Source: Methylocella tundrae
Lineage (GTDB): Bacteria > Pseudomonadota > Alphaproteobacteria > Rhizobiales > Beijerinckiaceae
Assembly (NCBI RefSeq): GCF_038024855.1
Contig: NZ_CP139089.1
Coordinates: 2,514,501 to 2,578,500, forward strand
Length of the DNA stretch: 64,000 bases
Direction: 5' to 3'
Part shown: piece after piece, positions 35,042 to 43,611 of the stretch
Layout of the letters: each line of letters opens with the position of its first letter
Position numbering within the stretch: position 1 is the stretch's first letter
Made by a program: the position numbers and the translations under genes
The notes under the pieces: model-generated
The model's database searches: none
What the model saw: the letters and a program-made list of their open reading frames with translations, nothing else
Told to the model about the DNA's origin: nothing

Positions 35042-35281
35042 GAACCTGTCTCCGGAGCGTGAAGAAACAAAGGATTGGAAGGGTTCGAGGAGCTCTCGTC
35101 GCCCCCATTCGCGCCGCGCGCAGAAGCGCGAGCCCGACCAGCTGGGCCCTGGCGGCATAATCCGCCCGAGCGCGACAGCGCGCCCAGCTTAACCAATCCC
35201 CGCCCCGTGCGCCAGCCGCTCCGCTTCACGGTCGGTTGATGCGCCTTCAGTCCAACCGGAGGGCGCGAGGCCCGCGGCGGG

Positions 35282-36412
35282 TCATCGTCTCGCCTGAGCC
35301 TGCGCGAAATCCGCCGACCATCGCGCCAGCTCCTTCAGGTCCTGATGCAGCTGCTCCAATGCGAAGGCGAGGCCGAACAAACGCTCCAGAGCCTCGATGG
35401 GCAGGCTTCGCGTCAATCCTTCCTGACGCAAGGCGGCGATCTCGGCCTCATAGGCGTTGAGGGCCGCCTCAAATTCGACGAGCGAGGGGGCCGGACGCCT
35501 CACCAAAGCGTCGCCGCTCTCTTCAAGGAATCGCGCGGCGCTTTCGGCGATGCGCGCGATGGAGGGCGCCAGTCTTGCGCGAAAGCCATCGGGGAGCGGC
35601 GCAACGGCCGCGCGTCCGATAATGACGAGGTCATGACGCACGCGCAGCAGCAGGCGCAGCAGAGGCTTCAGATCGGGCTCCGACGAAAAATAGGCCACGC
35701 GCTCGCGCCGCGCCTCATCGGCGATGATTTCGAGCCGCGACATGGCCGGTCCGATATCGCCCTGGATCTTGCCGACCGTCGCGACGTCGAGCGGCGCGGC
35801 GCAGCCAGCGAGCAATCGGCGCAGCGCGCCCGCCATGAGCTGGAGCATATTGGCCGCGGCCTCGATGCCTAAATGATGGGCGCGGGAGGGCAGCACAAAA
35901 AATGAGACAAAAAGCGCGACGGCGCCGCCGAGCGCCACTTCGATGACCCGAAAAAAAGCCGACTCGAGCGGCGGGACATGCGTGATCGTCGGCGCGAGGA
36001 GAACCATCACCGCAGTAAATGGCGCGGCGCTGAATTGCGGCTTGACCGCCGCCAGAAAAGCCAGCGGCCCGATCGAGACGGCGAGCACGGTCATAAATTC
36101 GAGTTCTGCATCGTGCGGCGTGAAGGCGGCGATGAGCCCGCTATAGACCGCGCCGCCAAGCGTGCCGATAAAATAATCGACCGTGGTTTTCAGCGACTTG
36201 CCGAGACTGAGCTGCGACATCACGACAGCCGTGAGCACCGTCCACAGAACCTGCGGAACATGCAGCAGCAGCGACAACGCATAAGTCAACAGCGTCGCGA
36301 CCGTAACCCGAACCGCGAGGCGAAGCTCCACCCGGCGGGAGAGCATCGCGGCGGTCAACCAACGCCAGGGCTTAGAGAGAGAGTTCGAGAAAGATGTAAT
36401 GATGGCGTTCAT
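35282..36412 (-). CDS. FUSC-family transporter
   Basis: A 376-residue inner-membrane protein with an N-terminal bundle of about six hydrophobic helices (residues 30-185; RLAVRVTVATLLTYALSLLL, YFIGTLGGAVYSGLIAAF) and a C-terminal soluble helical part. This is the single-module fusaric acid resistance/aromatic acid exporter plan. FUSC proteins export aromatic or organic acids. It stands alone between the hydroxylase pair and a HAD phosphatase gene, all on the minus strand. Because the hydroxylases could make aromatic acids, a functional link is possible but unproven. Confidence 0.85.
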   Translation of the reverse strand: MNAIITSFSNSLSKPWRWLTAAMLSRRVELRLAVRVTVATLLTYALSLLLHVPQVLWTVLTAVVMSQLSLGKSLKTTVDYFIGTLGGAVYSGLIAAFTPHDAELEFMTVLAVSIGPLAFLAAVKPQFSAAPFTAVMVLLAPTITHVPPLESAFFRVIEVALGGAVALFVSFFVLPSRAHHLGIEAAANMLQLMAGALRRLLAGCAAPLDVATVGKIQGDIGPAMSRLEIIADEARRERVAYFSSEPDLKPLLRLLLRVRHDLVIIGRAAVAPLPDGFRARLAPSIARIAESAARFLEESGDALVRRPAPSLVEFEAALNAYEAEIAALRQEGLTRSLPIEALERLFGLAFALEQLHQDLKELARWSADFAQAQARR

Positions 36413-36533
36413 TTCACCGGCCGCGGAGAAGGGCGCGCGGCCGCGCCGGCGGCGGGACCGAGGCCGCAGCTAAATCTGACAAAGCCGCGCGCTGTCAATC
36501 TCCGATTTCGCGCCGGCGCGATGACATAAGGCG

Positions 36534-37085
36534 TCAAAACGCCCCTGACATGGCGACGAGCTCGACCCAGTCGCGCGCGCGACGAGGCCAGGCGACATCG
36601 CGATTCCAGGGCAGGCTGCCAAAGAGGATTGTCGGAATGCCGGCGTCCGCCGCGCGCCGGATCTGGCGCGCATTATCATCGATGAGCAGCTTTGCCCCGG
36701 CGGCGCGCAGCGCCTTCACCTTGTCCGGGTGATGCCCGACGGAATGAACGTCCGCGAAAACGCCGGGAAAAAGCCGGTCCACCAATGCATTCGTCACCGG
36801 CGCCGCCTCAAGCTTGCGCGCGGTCACGACGACGAGGTTGAACCCTGCCTCCTTCAAAGTCCGGCAGCCCTCGGCCGCGCCGGTTATCGCGTTGATTTTA
36901 TGATGCGCCGCCGCGTCATAGAACGCATCGACGATCTCGGCCGTCTGCTTTTCGTCGGCGCCAAGCTGATAGGTCGCAAGCCGCGCTTCGTCGACGCGAT
37001 AGCCGTGCGCCTCCTCGATCCAGTCGAGCAAGGTGGCGATGGTGTCGACCAGCGTATCGTCGAGATCGAGGGCGATGGTGTTCAT
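36534..37085 (-). CDS. HAD-superfamily phosphatase, nucleotidase-like
   Basis: A 183-residue cytoplasmic protein with the HAD nucleophile motif at the very start (IALDLDDTLVDT; DxDxT), motif II Thr in LVVVTARKLEA, the motif III Lys in HHPDKVKALRAAGAKLL and the motif IV Asp pair LLIDDN. The compact cap and length resemble 5'-nucleotidase/NIF-type HADs. The ATG at 37085 with GGAAG is chosen over a GTG six codons upstream. Substrate unknown. Confidence 0.85.
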   Translation of the reverse strand: MNTIALDLDDTLVDTIATLLDWIEEAHGYRVDEARLATYQLGADEKQTAEIVDAFYDAAAHHKINAITGAAEGCRTLKEAGFNLVVVTARKLEAAPVTNALVDRLFPGVFADVHSVGHHPDKVKALRAAGAKLLIDDNARQIRRAADAGIPTILFGSLPWNRDVAWPRRARDWVELVAMSGAF

Positions 37086-37621
37086 AAGCTTCCCGGATTT
37101 CACAAGGTTCGTCGCCGCGTTCCATGGCGCAGATCATCGATCAGGATCATGACATCGCCGCAAAGACAACCACCCGATCGACTTAAGATTTGAACAGCTG
37201 CCGGAAGGATCGCGGCTTTTTCGCGCGCTCATCGCCACAAGACCGCAGAAAATCAAAACCTCTGAGCCGCGCCCGCCCTTATCGCCGATTGCCGGGCCGC
37301 GACTTCAAGCCGCGTCCTCAAAACAGCCGAAACGGGATTTTGAATTGAATTCTACGGCAAAAACATGCTCGAAAGGGTCACCGCCCGTCGAGGGGCGACT
37401 ATTTTCCAACTCTGCGCCGATACAATGGCGCGAAACTCGGTTACAGTAGATGCGCAAAGCATCGTCCGATTCGCGGAATCGGAACATGGCTTTATTTTGT
37501 CGCCCTTTCGCATTTTGTTCACGAAATCGGCGTCTACTTCGTCCCAAAATTCGCGGCGCAGGTTGGCGCTCCAGCAAATAGACGGCGGCGCGCGGCGGCG
37601 CATGAACGAAAGAGATCTGCA
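37086..37621. other. 536-base region upstream of cioAB with a perfect inverted repeat
   Basis: This gap separates the HAD gene (minus) from cioA (plus). An AT-richer half (about 37310-37520) is the likely cioAB promoter zone. It contains a perfect 17-base palindrome, CCGATTC-GCG-GAATCGG, at 37466-37482. No FNR-type TTGAT-N4-ATCAA site was recognised. Short open frames here have no protein-like character. Confidence 0.45.
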
Positions 37622-39043
37622 ATGCTTGGCCTAGACGCCCTCGATCTTGCTCGGATCCAGTTCGGCTTCACGGTTTCCTTTCACATCATCTTCCCGGCGA
37701 TCACCATCGGCCTCGCCAGCTATCTCGCCGTTCTCGAAGGGCTGTGGCTCTGGAAGAAAGACCGCGTCTACCGCGATCTCTATCACTTCTGGTCGAAAAT
37801 CTTCGCTGTGAACTTCGCCATGGGCGTCGTCTCAGGCCTCGTCATGGCCTATCAGTTCGGCACCAACTGGAGCTATTTTTCCGCTTTCGCGGGCGGCGTC
37901 ACGGGCCCCCTCCTCGCTTATGAGGTCTTGACCGCCTTCTTTCTCGAAGCCGGCTTTCTGGGCGTCGCGCTGTTTGGCTGGAACAAGGTGGGTCCGGGCC
38001 TGCATTTTTTCGCGACCCTGATGGTGGCCGCCGGCACGCTCGTCTCCGCGACCTGGATTTTGGCGTCGAACAGCTGGATGCAGACGCCGCAAGGCTTCGA
38101 CATCGAGGGCGGCCGCGTCGTTCCGACCGACTGGCTGGAGGTCATCTTCAATCCGTCCTTCCCCTATCGCCTCGTCCACATGACGATCGCGGCCTACCTC
38201 GCGACGGCGCTGTTCGTCGGCGCGGCGGGCGCCTGGCACCTGTTGAAGGGCAACGACACCGCGCGCGTGCGAAAAATGCTGTCGATGGCGATGTGGATGG
38301 CGCTGATCGTGGCGCCGATCCAGATCGAGGCCGGCGATCAGCATGGGCTCAACACGCTGAAATATCAGCCCGCGAAGATCGCCGCGATTGAGGGCCATTG
38401 GCGCAACAAGCCGGGCGAGGCCGTGCCGCTGATTCTCTTTGGCTGGCCGGACATGAAGTCCGAGACGACCAAATACGCGCTCGAAATTCCTCATCTTGGA
38501 AGCGTCATCCTCACCCATACGTGGGACGATCAGTTTCGCGGTCTCGCCGATTTTCCCGCCGAAGACCGGCCCGATTCGACCGTCGTGTTCTGGACTTTCC
38601 GCATCATGGTCGGCCTTGGCGTGCTGATGCTGCTCCTTGGCCTTGCGAGTCTCTGGCTTCGCATCAAGGGCGATCTCTACGACACGCGATGGTTTCTGCG
38701 CTTTGCGGTCTTGATGGGTCCAAGCGGCATCCTCGCCATTCTCGCCGGCTGGCTGACGACGGAGATCGGACGGCAACCCTGGGTCGTCTATGGCGTCATG
38801 CACACCAGGGACGCCGTCTCGAACCATTCCGTGCTGGCGCTGAGCCTGACGCTTGGCGTCTTCATCGTGATGTATTTCATCGTCTTCGGCACCGGCCTTT
38901 TCTACATGCTGAGACTCGTCGCCGCCGGCCCGCAGGATCTCGGCCCGGAAAGTCCCGCTCCCGCGATCGATCTCAGCGCCGACACGCCACTGAATGCGCG
39001 TCCCTCGCGCCCCTTTTCGGCCGCGCCGGACGCAACCCCATGA
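37622..39043 (+). CDS. cioA: Cytochrome bd-type (cyanide-insensitive) quinol oxidase subunit I
   Basis: The 473-residue subunit has the bd signature: LDLARIQFGFTVSFHIIFP with the high-spin-haem His, LVHMTIAAYLATALFVGAAG, and TTEIGRQPWVVYGVMHTRDA (quinol site). The periplasmic Q loop is short, as in cyanide-insensitive oxidases rather than E. coli CydA. It oxidises ubiquinol and reduces oxygen without proton pumping, useful at low oxygen or under cyanide/NO stress. Subunit II follows after 38 bases and a micro-subunit after that. The symbol cioA rather than cydA reflects the loop; both names are used. Confidence 0.93.
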   Translation: MLGLDALDLARIQFGFTVSFHIIFPAITIGLASYLAVLEGLWLWKKDRVYRDLYHFWSKIFAVNFAMGVVSGLVMAYQFGTNWSYFSAFAGGVTGPLLAYEVLTAFFLEAGFLGVALFGWNKVGPGLHFFATLMVAAGTLVSATWILASNSWMQTPQGFDIEGGRVVPTDWLEVIFNPSFPYRLVHMTIAAYLATALFVGAAGAWHLLKGNDTARVRKMLSMAMWMALIVAPIQIEAGDQHGLNTLKYQPAKIAAIEGHWRNKPGEAVPLILFGWPDMKSETTKYALEIPHLGSVILTHTWDDQFRGLADFPAEDRPDSTVVFWTFRIMVGLGVLMLLLGLASLWLRIKGDLYDTRWFLRFAVLMGPSGILAILAGWLTTEIGRQPWVVYGVMHTRDAVSNHSVLALSLTLGVFIVMYFIVFGTGLFYMLRLVAAGPQDLGPESPAPAIDLSADTPLNARPSRPFSAAPDATP

Positions 39044-39081
39044 CGTCCGCCGCGCACTGACTTTGCTCCAGGAGATCTCGC

Positions 39082-40089
39082 ATGGGAATTGATCTTCCGA
39101 TCATCTGGGCGGTCATCATCGCCTTCGGCCTCATGATGTATGTCGTCATGGACGGCTTCGACCTCGGCATCGGCATCCTGTTCCCCTTCGTGAAGGACAG
39201 GAACGATCGCGATTGCATGGTGAACACCGTCGCCCCCGTCTGGGACGGCAATGAAACCTGGCTGGTGCTCGGCGGCGCGGGCCTTCTCGCCGCCTTTCCG
39301 CTCGCCTATTCCTTCCTGCTCAGCGCGCTTTATCTGCCGCTGGTTCTGATGCTCGCTGGGCTGATCTGGCGCGGCGTCGCCTTCGAGTTCCGCTTCAAGG
39401 CGGATGAAGAGCACAAATGGTTCTGGGACCACGCCTTTGCGTGGGGCTCCTATATCGCGACCTTCTTCCAGGGCGTCGCGCTTGGCGCCGTCATCAACGG
39501 ATTCAAGGTTCAAGGGCCGTCCTACATCGGCGGCGCCTTCGACTGGCTGACGCCATTCAGCCTGTTTACTGGCCTTGGACTGCTCGTCGCTTATGCGCTG
39601 CTTGGCAGCACCTGGCTGATCATGAAGACCGAAGGAGACCTTCAGCGGCGCATGATCGAACTCGCCCGGCCGATCACGCTGACGCTGCTCGGCGTGATCG
39701 TCGTCGTCAGCATCTGGACGCCGCTCACCCACGCCGATGTGGCGGCGCGCTGGTTCACATTTCCGAACCTCATCTTTTTCTCGCCCGTCCCCATTCTCGT
39801 GCTGGCGGCGAGCCTTGGCATTCTGCATTTCCTGAAGCGCGAGACTCATTCGACGCCGTTCCTTCTCGCGCTGGCGCTTCTTTTCCTCGGCTATAGCGGG
39901 CTCGGCATCAGCATGTGGCCGAACATCATTCCGCCCGATGTCTCGATCAGGGCCGCCGCCGGGCCGCCGCAGAGCCTCGGCTTCGCGCTTGTCGGCGCTT
40001 TGTTCATCGTGCCGATCATCCTCACCTACACGGCATGGTCGTACTATGTGTTCCGCGGCAAGGTGAAAGTCGGAGATGGCTATCATTGA
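39082..40089 (+). CDS. cioB: Cytochrome bd-type quinol oxidase subunit II
   Basis: A 335-residue membrane protein with about eight to nine helices and the family opening PIIWAVIIAFGLMMYVVMDG and FDLGIGILFPFVKD, plus WDGNETWLVLGGAGLLAAFP. It pairs with subunit I and stabilises the haems. The AGGAGAT ribosome-binding site lies seven bases upstream of the ATG. Its last 14 bases overlap the start of the 49-residue micro-subunit gene. Confidence 0.94.
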   Translation: MGIDLPIIWAVIIAFGLMMYVVMDGFDLGIGILFPFVKDRNDRDCMVNTVAPVWDGNETWLVLGGAGLLAAFPLAYSFLLSALYLPLVLMLAGLIWRGVAFEFRFKADEEHKWFWDHAFAWGSYIATFFQGVALGAVINGFKVQGPSYIGGAFDWLTPFSLFTGLGLLVAYALLGSTWLIMKTEGDLQRRMIELARPITLTLLGVIVVVSIWTPLTHADVAARWFTFPNLIFFSPVPILVLAASLGILHFLKRETHSTPFLLALALLFLGYSGLGISMWPNIIPPDVSIRAAAGPPQSLGFALVGALFIVPIILTYTAWSYYVFRGKVKVGDGYH

Positions 40090-40225
40090 GCCGCGGGCAA
40101 GCGGCAAAGGCTGGCTTCACCGCGTCGGCTGGTTCGTCCTTATCTGGGCGCTGAGCGTCGGCGCGCTCGCAATCGCGGCTCTGATCCTTCGCGCGATCCT
40201 CACCGCGGCGGGCCTCCGCGCCTGA
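40076..40225 (+). CDS. DUF2474/CydX-like micro-subunit of the bd oxidase
   Basis: A 49-residue open frame (start MAIIEPRASGKGWLHRVG) overlapping the end of cioB by 14 bases. It has a basic N-terminus, one hydrophobic helix (WFVLIWALSVGALAIAALIL) and a short basic end, with the GWFVLIWALSV pattern of DUF2474. DUF2474 and CydX proteins are encoded directly after subunit II and are stabilising single-helix subunits of bd oxidases. The ATG follows GGAG closely. Position, size and pattern all agree, so I consider it genuine despite its length. Confidence 0.85.
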   Translation: MAIIEPRASGKGWLHRVGWFVLIWALSVGALAIAALILRAILTAAGLRA

Positions 40226-40244
40226 CAACAATCAAAGCCTCATG

Positions 40245-40276
40245 AAAAAAGCGCGGCCGCTTCAGGCTACCGCGCT
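40245..40276 (-). terminator. Rho-independent terminator for the minus-strand small gene
   Basis: On the minus strand, AGCGCGG and CCGCGCT form a 7-bp stem followed by six T residues (AAAAAA at 40245-40250 on the plus strand). It sits 27 bases past the stop of the 70-residue protein gene and separates it from the cioAB operon. Confidence 0.75.
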
Positions 40277-40302
40277 CCCAAGTCCTCGGCCGGGGTCCCT
40301 TG

Positions 40303-40515
40303 CTATTTCAGGGGCACTTCGCCGCCGCCGCCGATCTTGACATCATGCGCCTCGATTTCTTCGCGAACGGCCGTCAAAGCCATTTGCAGGCTCGCAAGTT
40401 TTTGCAGCCCATCCGGGGTAAGCGACGCGCCTTTTGCGGCCAATTCTTCCACGGCCTGAAGGCGCGCGGCTTCAAGATTGGCCTTGAGAGCATGTATGGG
40501 CGAGGAATCACTCAT
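40303..40515 (-). CDS. Small helical protein of unknown function
   Basis: A 70-residue soluble protein starting MSDSSPIHALKANLE, with GGAG ahead of the ATG. It is mostly predicted helix rich in Ala, Leu and Glu (HALKANLEAARLQAVEELAA; LASLQMALTAVREEIEAHD) and ends with a Gly-rich tail. It may form a coiled coil. It has its own terminator, so it is probably an independent gene. I do not recognise the family. Confidence 0.65.
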   Translation of the reverse strand: MSDSSPIHALKANLEAARLQAVEELAAKGASLTPDGLQKLASLQMALTAVREEIEAHDVKIGGGGEVPLK

Positions 40516-40642
40516 CGAAGTCTCCGTTTCACGTTGAGAAATCGCCGATGGCCGAAGCGCAAGCACTTTTGCTCCTGAGAGCCGATCGATCGTTAACATG
40601 TTTCGATGGGCAGATCGATAGGCGAGGATCGACCTGGAACGC

Positions 40643-41350
40643 TCACCACGCCACAGTCCGGCCGCGATAATCGAGATATTGCAAGCCCTTCTTGCCGGAT
40701 TGCGCGGTGATGACGTCGACGAGGCTCGGAATGCTCTCCTCGACGCTCAATTGAGCATCAGGGCCGCCCATGTCGGTGCGCACCCAGCCCGGATCCATGA
40801 TCAAAAGCGCGCGCAGATCGCGCGCATGTCGGGCGGCGAAAGACCGCATCAGCGTGTTCAGCGCCGCCTTGCTGGCGCGGTAGGTTTCATAGCCTCCATT
40901 CGTATTATTGGCGACGCTGCCAAGCCCAGACGACATGACGCCGATCGTTCCGGCTGGCGGGACCAATTCCTCCAGCGCCTCGATGACGCGAAGCGGGCTG
41001 AGGGCGTTCGTCACCATGATGCGGTTGAATTCCTCCGTCGATATGTCCGCGATGGTCTTGACCGGCTCATCGAGCACCCCGGCGTTGACGAACAAAAGAT
41101 CGAGCCTTCGCCCGGCGAGCCGCTTGCGCAGCGCGGCGACCTCGGCCGGAACGGCGATGTCCAGGGTTTCGACTTCAAGCAGGCCTTCGGCCTTCGCCGC
41201 CAGATCATGCAACGCCGTGCGCGCCTTTCCGCGCACGGTGGCGATCACGCGCCAGCCACGCTCGAGGTAGGTCTGCGCGATCGCGAAGCCAAGGCCGCGC
41301 GAGGCGCCGACGATCAGCGCCGTGGGCAAGGTTTTGGACGATTTTGGCAT
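40643..41350 (-). CDS. Short-chain dehydrogenase/reductase
   Basis: A 235-residue SDR enzyme starting at the ATG at 41350 with AAGGAG upstream. Seen are the cofactor motif ALIVGASRGLGFAIAQTYLE, the LLFVNAGVL motif (NAG), Ser in GVMSSGLGSV and the YRASKAAL motif (Tyr-x3-Lys). It is an NAD(P)-dependent cytoplasmic oxidoreductase of unknown substrate. The glycine motif is GASRGLG, typical of classical SDRs. It diverges from the kdp operon across about 190 bases. Confidence 0.92.
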   Translation of the reverse strand: MPKSSKTLPTALIVGASRGLGFAIAQTYLERGWRVIATVRGKARTALHDLAAKAEGLLEVETLDIAVPAEVAALRKRLAGRRLDLLFVNAGVLDEPVKTIADISTEEFNRIMVTNALSPLRVIEALEELVPPAGTIGVMSSGLGSVANNTNGGYETYRASKAALNTLMRSFAARHARDLRALLIMDPGWVRTDMGGPDAQLSVEESIPSLVDVITAQSGKKGLQYLDYRGRTVAW

Positions 41351-41541
41351 GGCAAGCTCCTTCGTTGGAGAGGGATCAATAGAGCGCTCGGGGATCAAAC
41401 GCACCCCCGCCGATCTTTACGAGATCCTTAGACCCGGCGCGCGTCTTCCCGATCGACTCTTGAGGCGCCCAGCGCCATGTTGCCTCGTGATCCTTTGAAT
41501 TGGCGCAGCCGGACGGCGCGCCGAATGGATGGAGGTTTTTC

Positions 41542-41625
41542 ATGTTCGACGTCATCTTCCTCGCTTTGGGCTTCGGCTCCATCGCATTGCTGTGCGTCTA
41601 CGCGCGCGCGCTCAACCGCATCTGA
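41542..41625 (+). CDS. 27-residue membrane peptide preceding kdpF
   Basis: An open frame of 28 codons with ATG preceded by TGGAGG, encoding MFDVIFLALGFGSIALLCVY followed by ARALNRI. It is almost a single transmembrane helix with a basic C-terminal end. It ends 11 bases before kdpF. Many alphaproteobacterial kdp operons have such a tiny frame here. It could be a second KdpF-like stabilising peptide or a translated leader. Function unknown; its reality rests on the ribosome-binding site and hydrophobicity. Confidence 0.6.
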   Translation: MFDVIFLALGFGSIALLCVYARALNRI

Positions 41626-41636
41626 TGGAGGGCTTC

Positions 41637-41723
41637 ATGTTCGAGCCGCTCCTTGGCCTCGCCGTCGCGGTTGCGCTCGGCGTCTATCTGCTCATCACGC
41701 TTCTGAAGCCGGAACGCTTCTAA
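41637..41723 (+). CDS. kdpF: K+-transporting ATPase KdpF subunit
   Basis: A 28-residue peptide, MFEPLLGLAVAVALGVYLLI then TLLKPERF, with the LLKPERF ending typical of KdpF. It is a single-helix lipid-like stabiliser of the KdpABC pump. GGAGGG lies ahead of the ATG; an in-frame ATG four codons earlier is also possible. It precedes kdpA by 72 bases. Confidence 0.93.
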   Translation: MFEPLLGLAVAVALGVYLLITLLKPERF

Positions 41724-41795
41724 AGGCCGAACTGAGCGACGCTCACGATCAGCCAATGGCGTTATGGCGCCCCCGCAAGTCCGGAGTTTTACAAT

Positions 41796-43505
41796 ATGTC
41801 CCTCAATGGCTGGCTTCAGATCGGCCTTCTCATCGCCGTTCTGCTCATCTCGCTGAAGCCGCTCGGGCTCTATATGGCCCACGTCTTTTCCGGCGATAAA
41901 ACGTTTCTGTCTCCCGTGCTCGGCCCGCTCGAGCGCGTCTTTTACAAAGCCGCCGGCGTCGATCCGACAAAGGAGCAAGGCTGGCTCGCCTATACCTTCG
42001 CGATGCTGATTTTCAGCGCCGCGGGTTTCGCCTCCCTCTACGCGATTTTGCGCCTGCAGGTCTATCTGCCGCTGAATCCGCAGAACTTCGACAATCTCAC
42101 CCCCGATCTCGCCTTCAACACGGCGGTGAGCTTTCTCACCAACACCAACTGGCAGGCCTATGGCGGCGAGACGACCATGAGCAACTTCAGCCAGATGGTC
42201 GGCCTCACGGTTCATAACTTCCTCTCGGCCGCCACCGGCATCGCGCTCGCCCTCGCCCTCACCCGCGCCTTCGCCCGGTCGGGCGTTGCAACGCTCGGCA
42301 ATTTCTGGGTCGATCTGACGCGCACGACGCTTTACGTACTGCTGCCCCTGGCGATCGTCGTCGCGCTTTGCTTTCTCGCGCTCGGCGTGCCGCAAACCTT
42401 GACCGGCACGGTCGACGCCACAACTCTCGAAGGCGCCAAACAGACCCTCGCCATGGGTCCGATGGCGAGCCAGGAAGCGATCAAGCAGCTCGGCACCAAC
42501 GGCGGCGGGTTCCTCAACGTCAATTCCGCGCACCCATTCGAGAACCCCAACGCGCTTTCGAACTTTCTGGCGATCTTCAGCATGCTGGCGATCTCCTCGG
42601 CCCTGGTCATCGCCTTTGGCCAGATGGTCGGAAAGGCGCGTCAGGGCTACGCCCTGCTCGCCGCCATGGGCGTCTTGCTGATCGCCGGCGTCGTCCTCGT
42701 CTATGCGGCGGAGACCTTTGGCAATCCGCTTCTGACGGCGCTCGGAGTCGATCCCTCAGTGGGCAATCTCGAAGGCAAGGAAATGCGCTTCGGGCAGGCC
42801 ATGACGGCGCTGTTCGTCGCCGTGACGACAGGACTTTCCTGCGGCGCCGTCAACGCCATGCACGCCTCGCTGACCCCGCTCGGCGGCCTCGCGCCCCTGT
42901 TCCTCATCCAGCTCGGCGAAGTGCTGCCGGGCGGCGTCGGGTCGGGGCTTTACGGCATTCTCGTCTTCGCCATCCTCACCGTCTTCATCGCCGGTCTCAT
43001 GGTCGGCCGCACGCCGGAATTTCTCGGCAAGAAGATCGAGACGCGCGAAATGAAATTCGCCATGCTCGCGGTGCTGATCCTGCCGCTCGCTATCCTCTCC
43101 TTCACCGCCATCTCGGCGATGCTGCCGGTAGCGCTCGCGAGCCTCGCCAATGCGGGGCCCCATGGCCTCACCGAAATCCTCTACGCCTACTCGTCAGCCG
43201 TCGGCAACAACGGTTCAGCCTTCGCCGGCCTCAACGCCAACACGCCCTGGTTCAACACGACTCTCGGGATCGCCATGATGGCCGGCCGGTTCGGCTATGT
43301 CGTTCCCGTGATGGCGATTGCCGGATCGCTGGCGGCCAAGGTCAAAGTGCCTGAGTCCGCCGGCACATTCCCGACCGACGCGGTCCTGTTCGTCGGCCTT
43401 CTCGTCGGCGTCATCTTGATCGTCGGCGGCCTGCAATATTTCCCGGCCCTGGCGCTGGGACCAATCGTCGAACATGTGCTGATGCTCGCCGGCAAGACTT
43501 TTTAA
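41796..43505 (+). CDS. kdpA: K+-transporting ATPase subunit A
   Basis: The 569-residue membrane channel-like subunit has the four-fold selectivity loops characteristic of KdpA ([64 protein letters not shown]). It binds and gates K+ and hands it to KdpB. Operon position kdpF-A-B-C-D-E is standard. A rhizobial-type hairpin separates it from kdpB by 106 bases, which could lower downstream expression. Confidence 0.97.
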   Translation: MSLNGWLQIGLLIAVLLISLKPLGLYMAHVFSGDKTFLSPVLGPLERVFYKAAGVDPTKEQGWLAYTFAMLIFSAAGFASLYAILRLQVYLPLNPQNFDNLTPDLAFNTAVSFLTNTNWQAYGGETTMSNFSQMVGLTVHNFLSAATGIALALALTRAFARSGVATLGNFWVDLTRTTLYVLLPLAIVVALCFLALGVPQTLTGTVDATTLEGAKQTLAMGPMASQEAIKQLGTNGGGFLNVNSAHPFENPNALSNFLAIFSMLAISSALVIAFGQMVGKARQGYALLAAMGVLLIAGVVLVYAAETFGNPLLTALGVDPSVGNLEGKEMRFGQAMTALFVAVTTGLSCGAVNAMHASLTPLGGLAPLFLIQLGEVLPGGVGSGLYGILVFAILTVFIAGLMVGRTPEFLGKKIETREMKFAMLAVLILPLAILSFTAISAMLPVALASLANAGPHGLTEILYAYSSAVGNNGSAFAGLNANTPWFNTTLGIAMMAGRFGYVVPVMAIAGSLAAKVKVPESAGTFPTDAVLFVGLLVGVILIVGGLQYFPALALGPIVEHVLMLAGKTF

Positions 43506-43520
43506 CCCGAGGCGGCCCCT

Positions 43521-43558
43521 CATCCTGAGGAGCCGCGCAAGCGGCGCCTCAAAGGATG
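43521..43558. repeat. Rhizobial-type intergenic palindrome between kdpA and kdpB
   Basis: The hairpin starts CATCCT-GAGGA-GCCGC, has loop GCAA, and closes GCGGC-GCCTC-AAAGGATG. The wider segment to about 43600 (CTCATCCTGAGGAGC..., then GTGGTTCGAGATGCGCC) matches a palindrome family widely scattered in Hyphomicrobiales genomes. It lies inside the operon, so it may mark mRNA processing or attenuation between subunit genes. Confidence 0.75.
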
Positions 43559-43611
43559 ATCGCGATACTCAAGCTCTCGTGGTTCGAGATGCGCCTTAAA
43601 GGAAATTCGCT

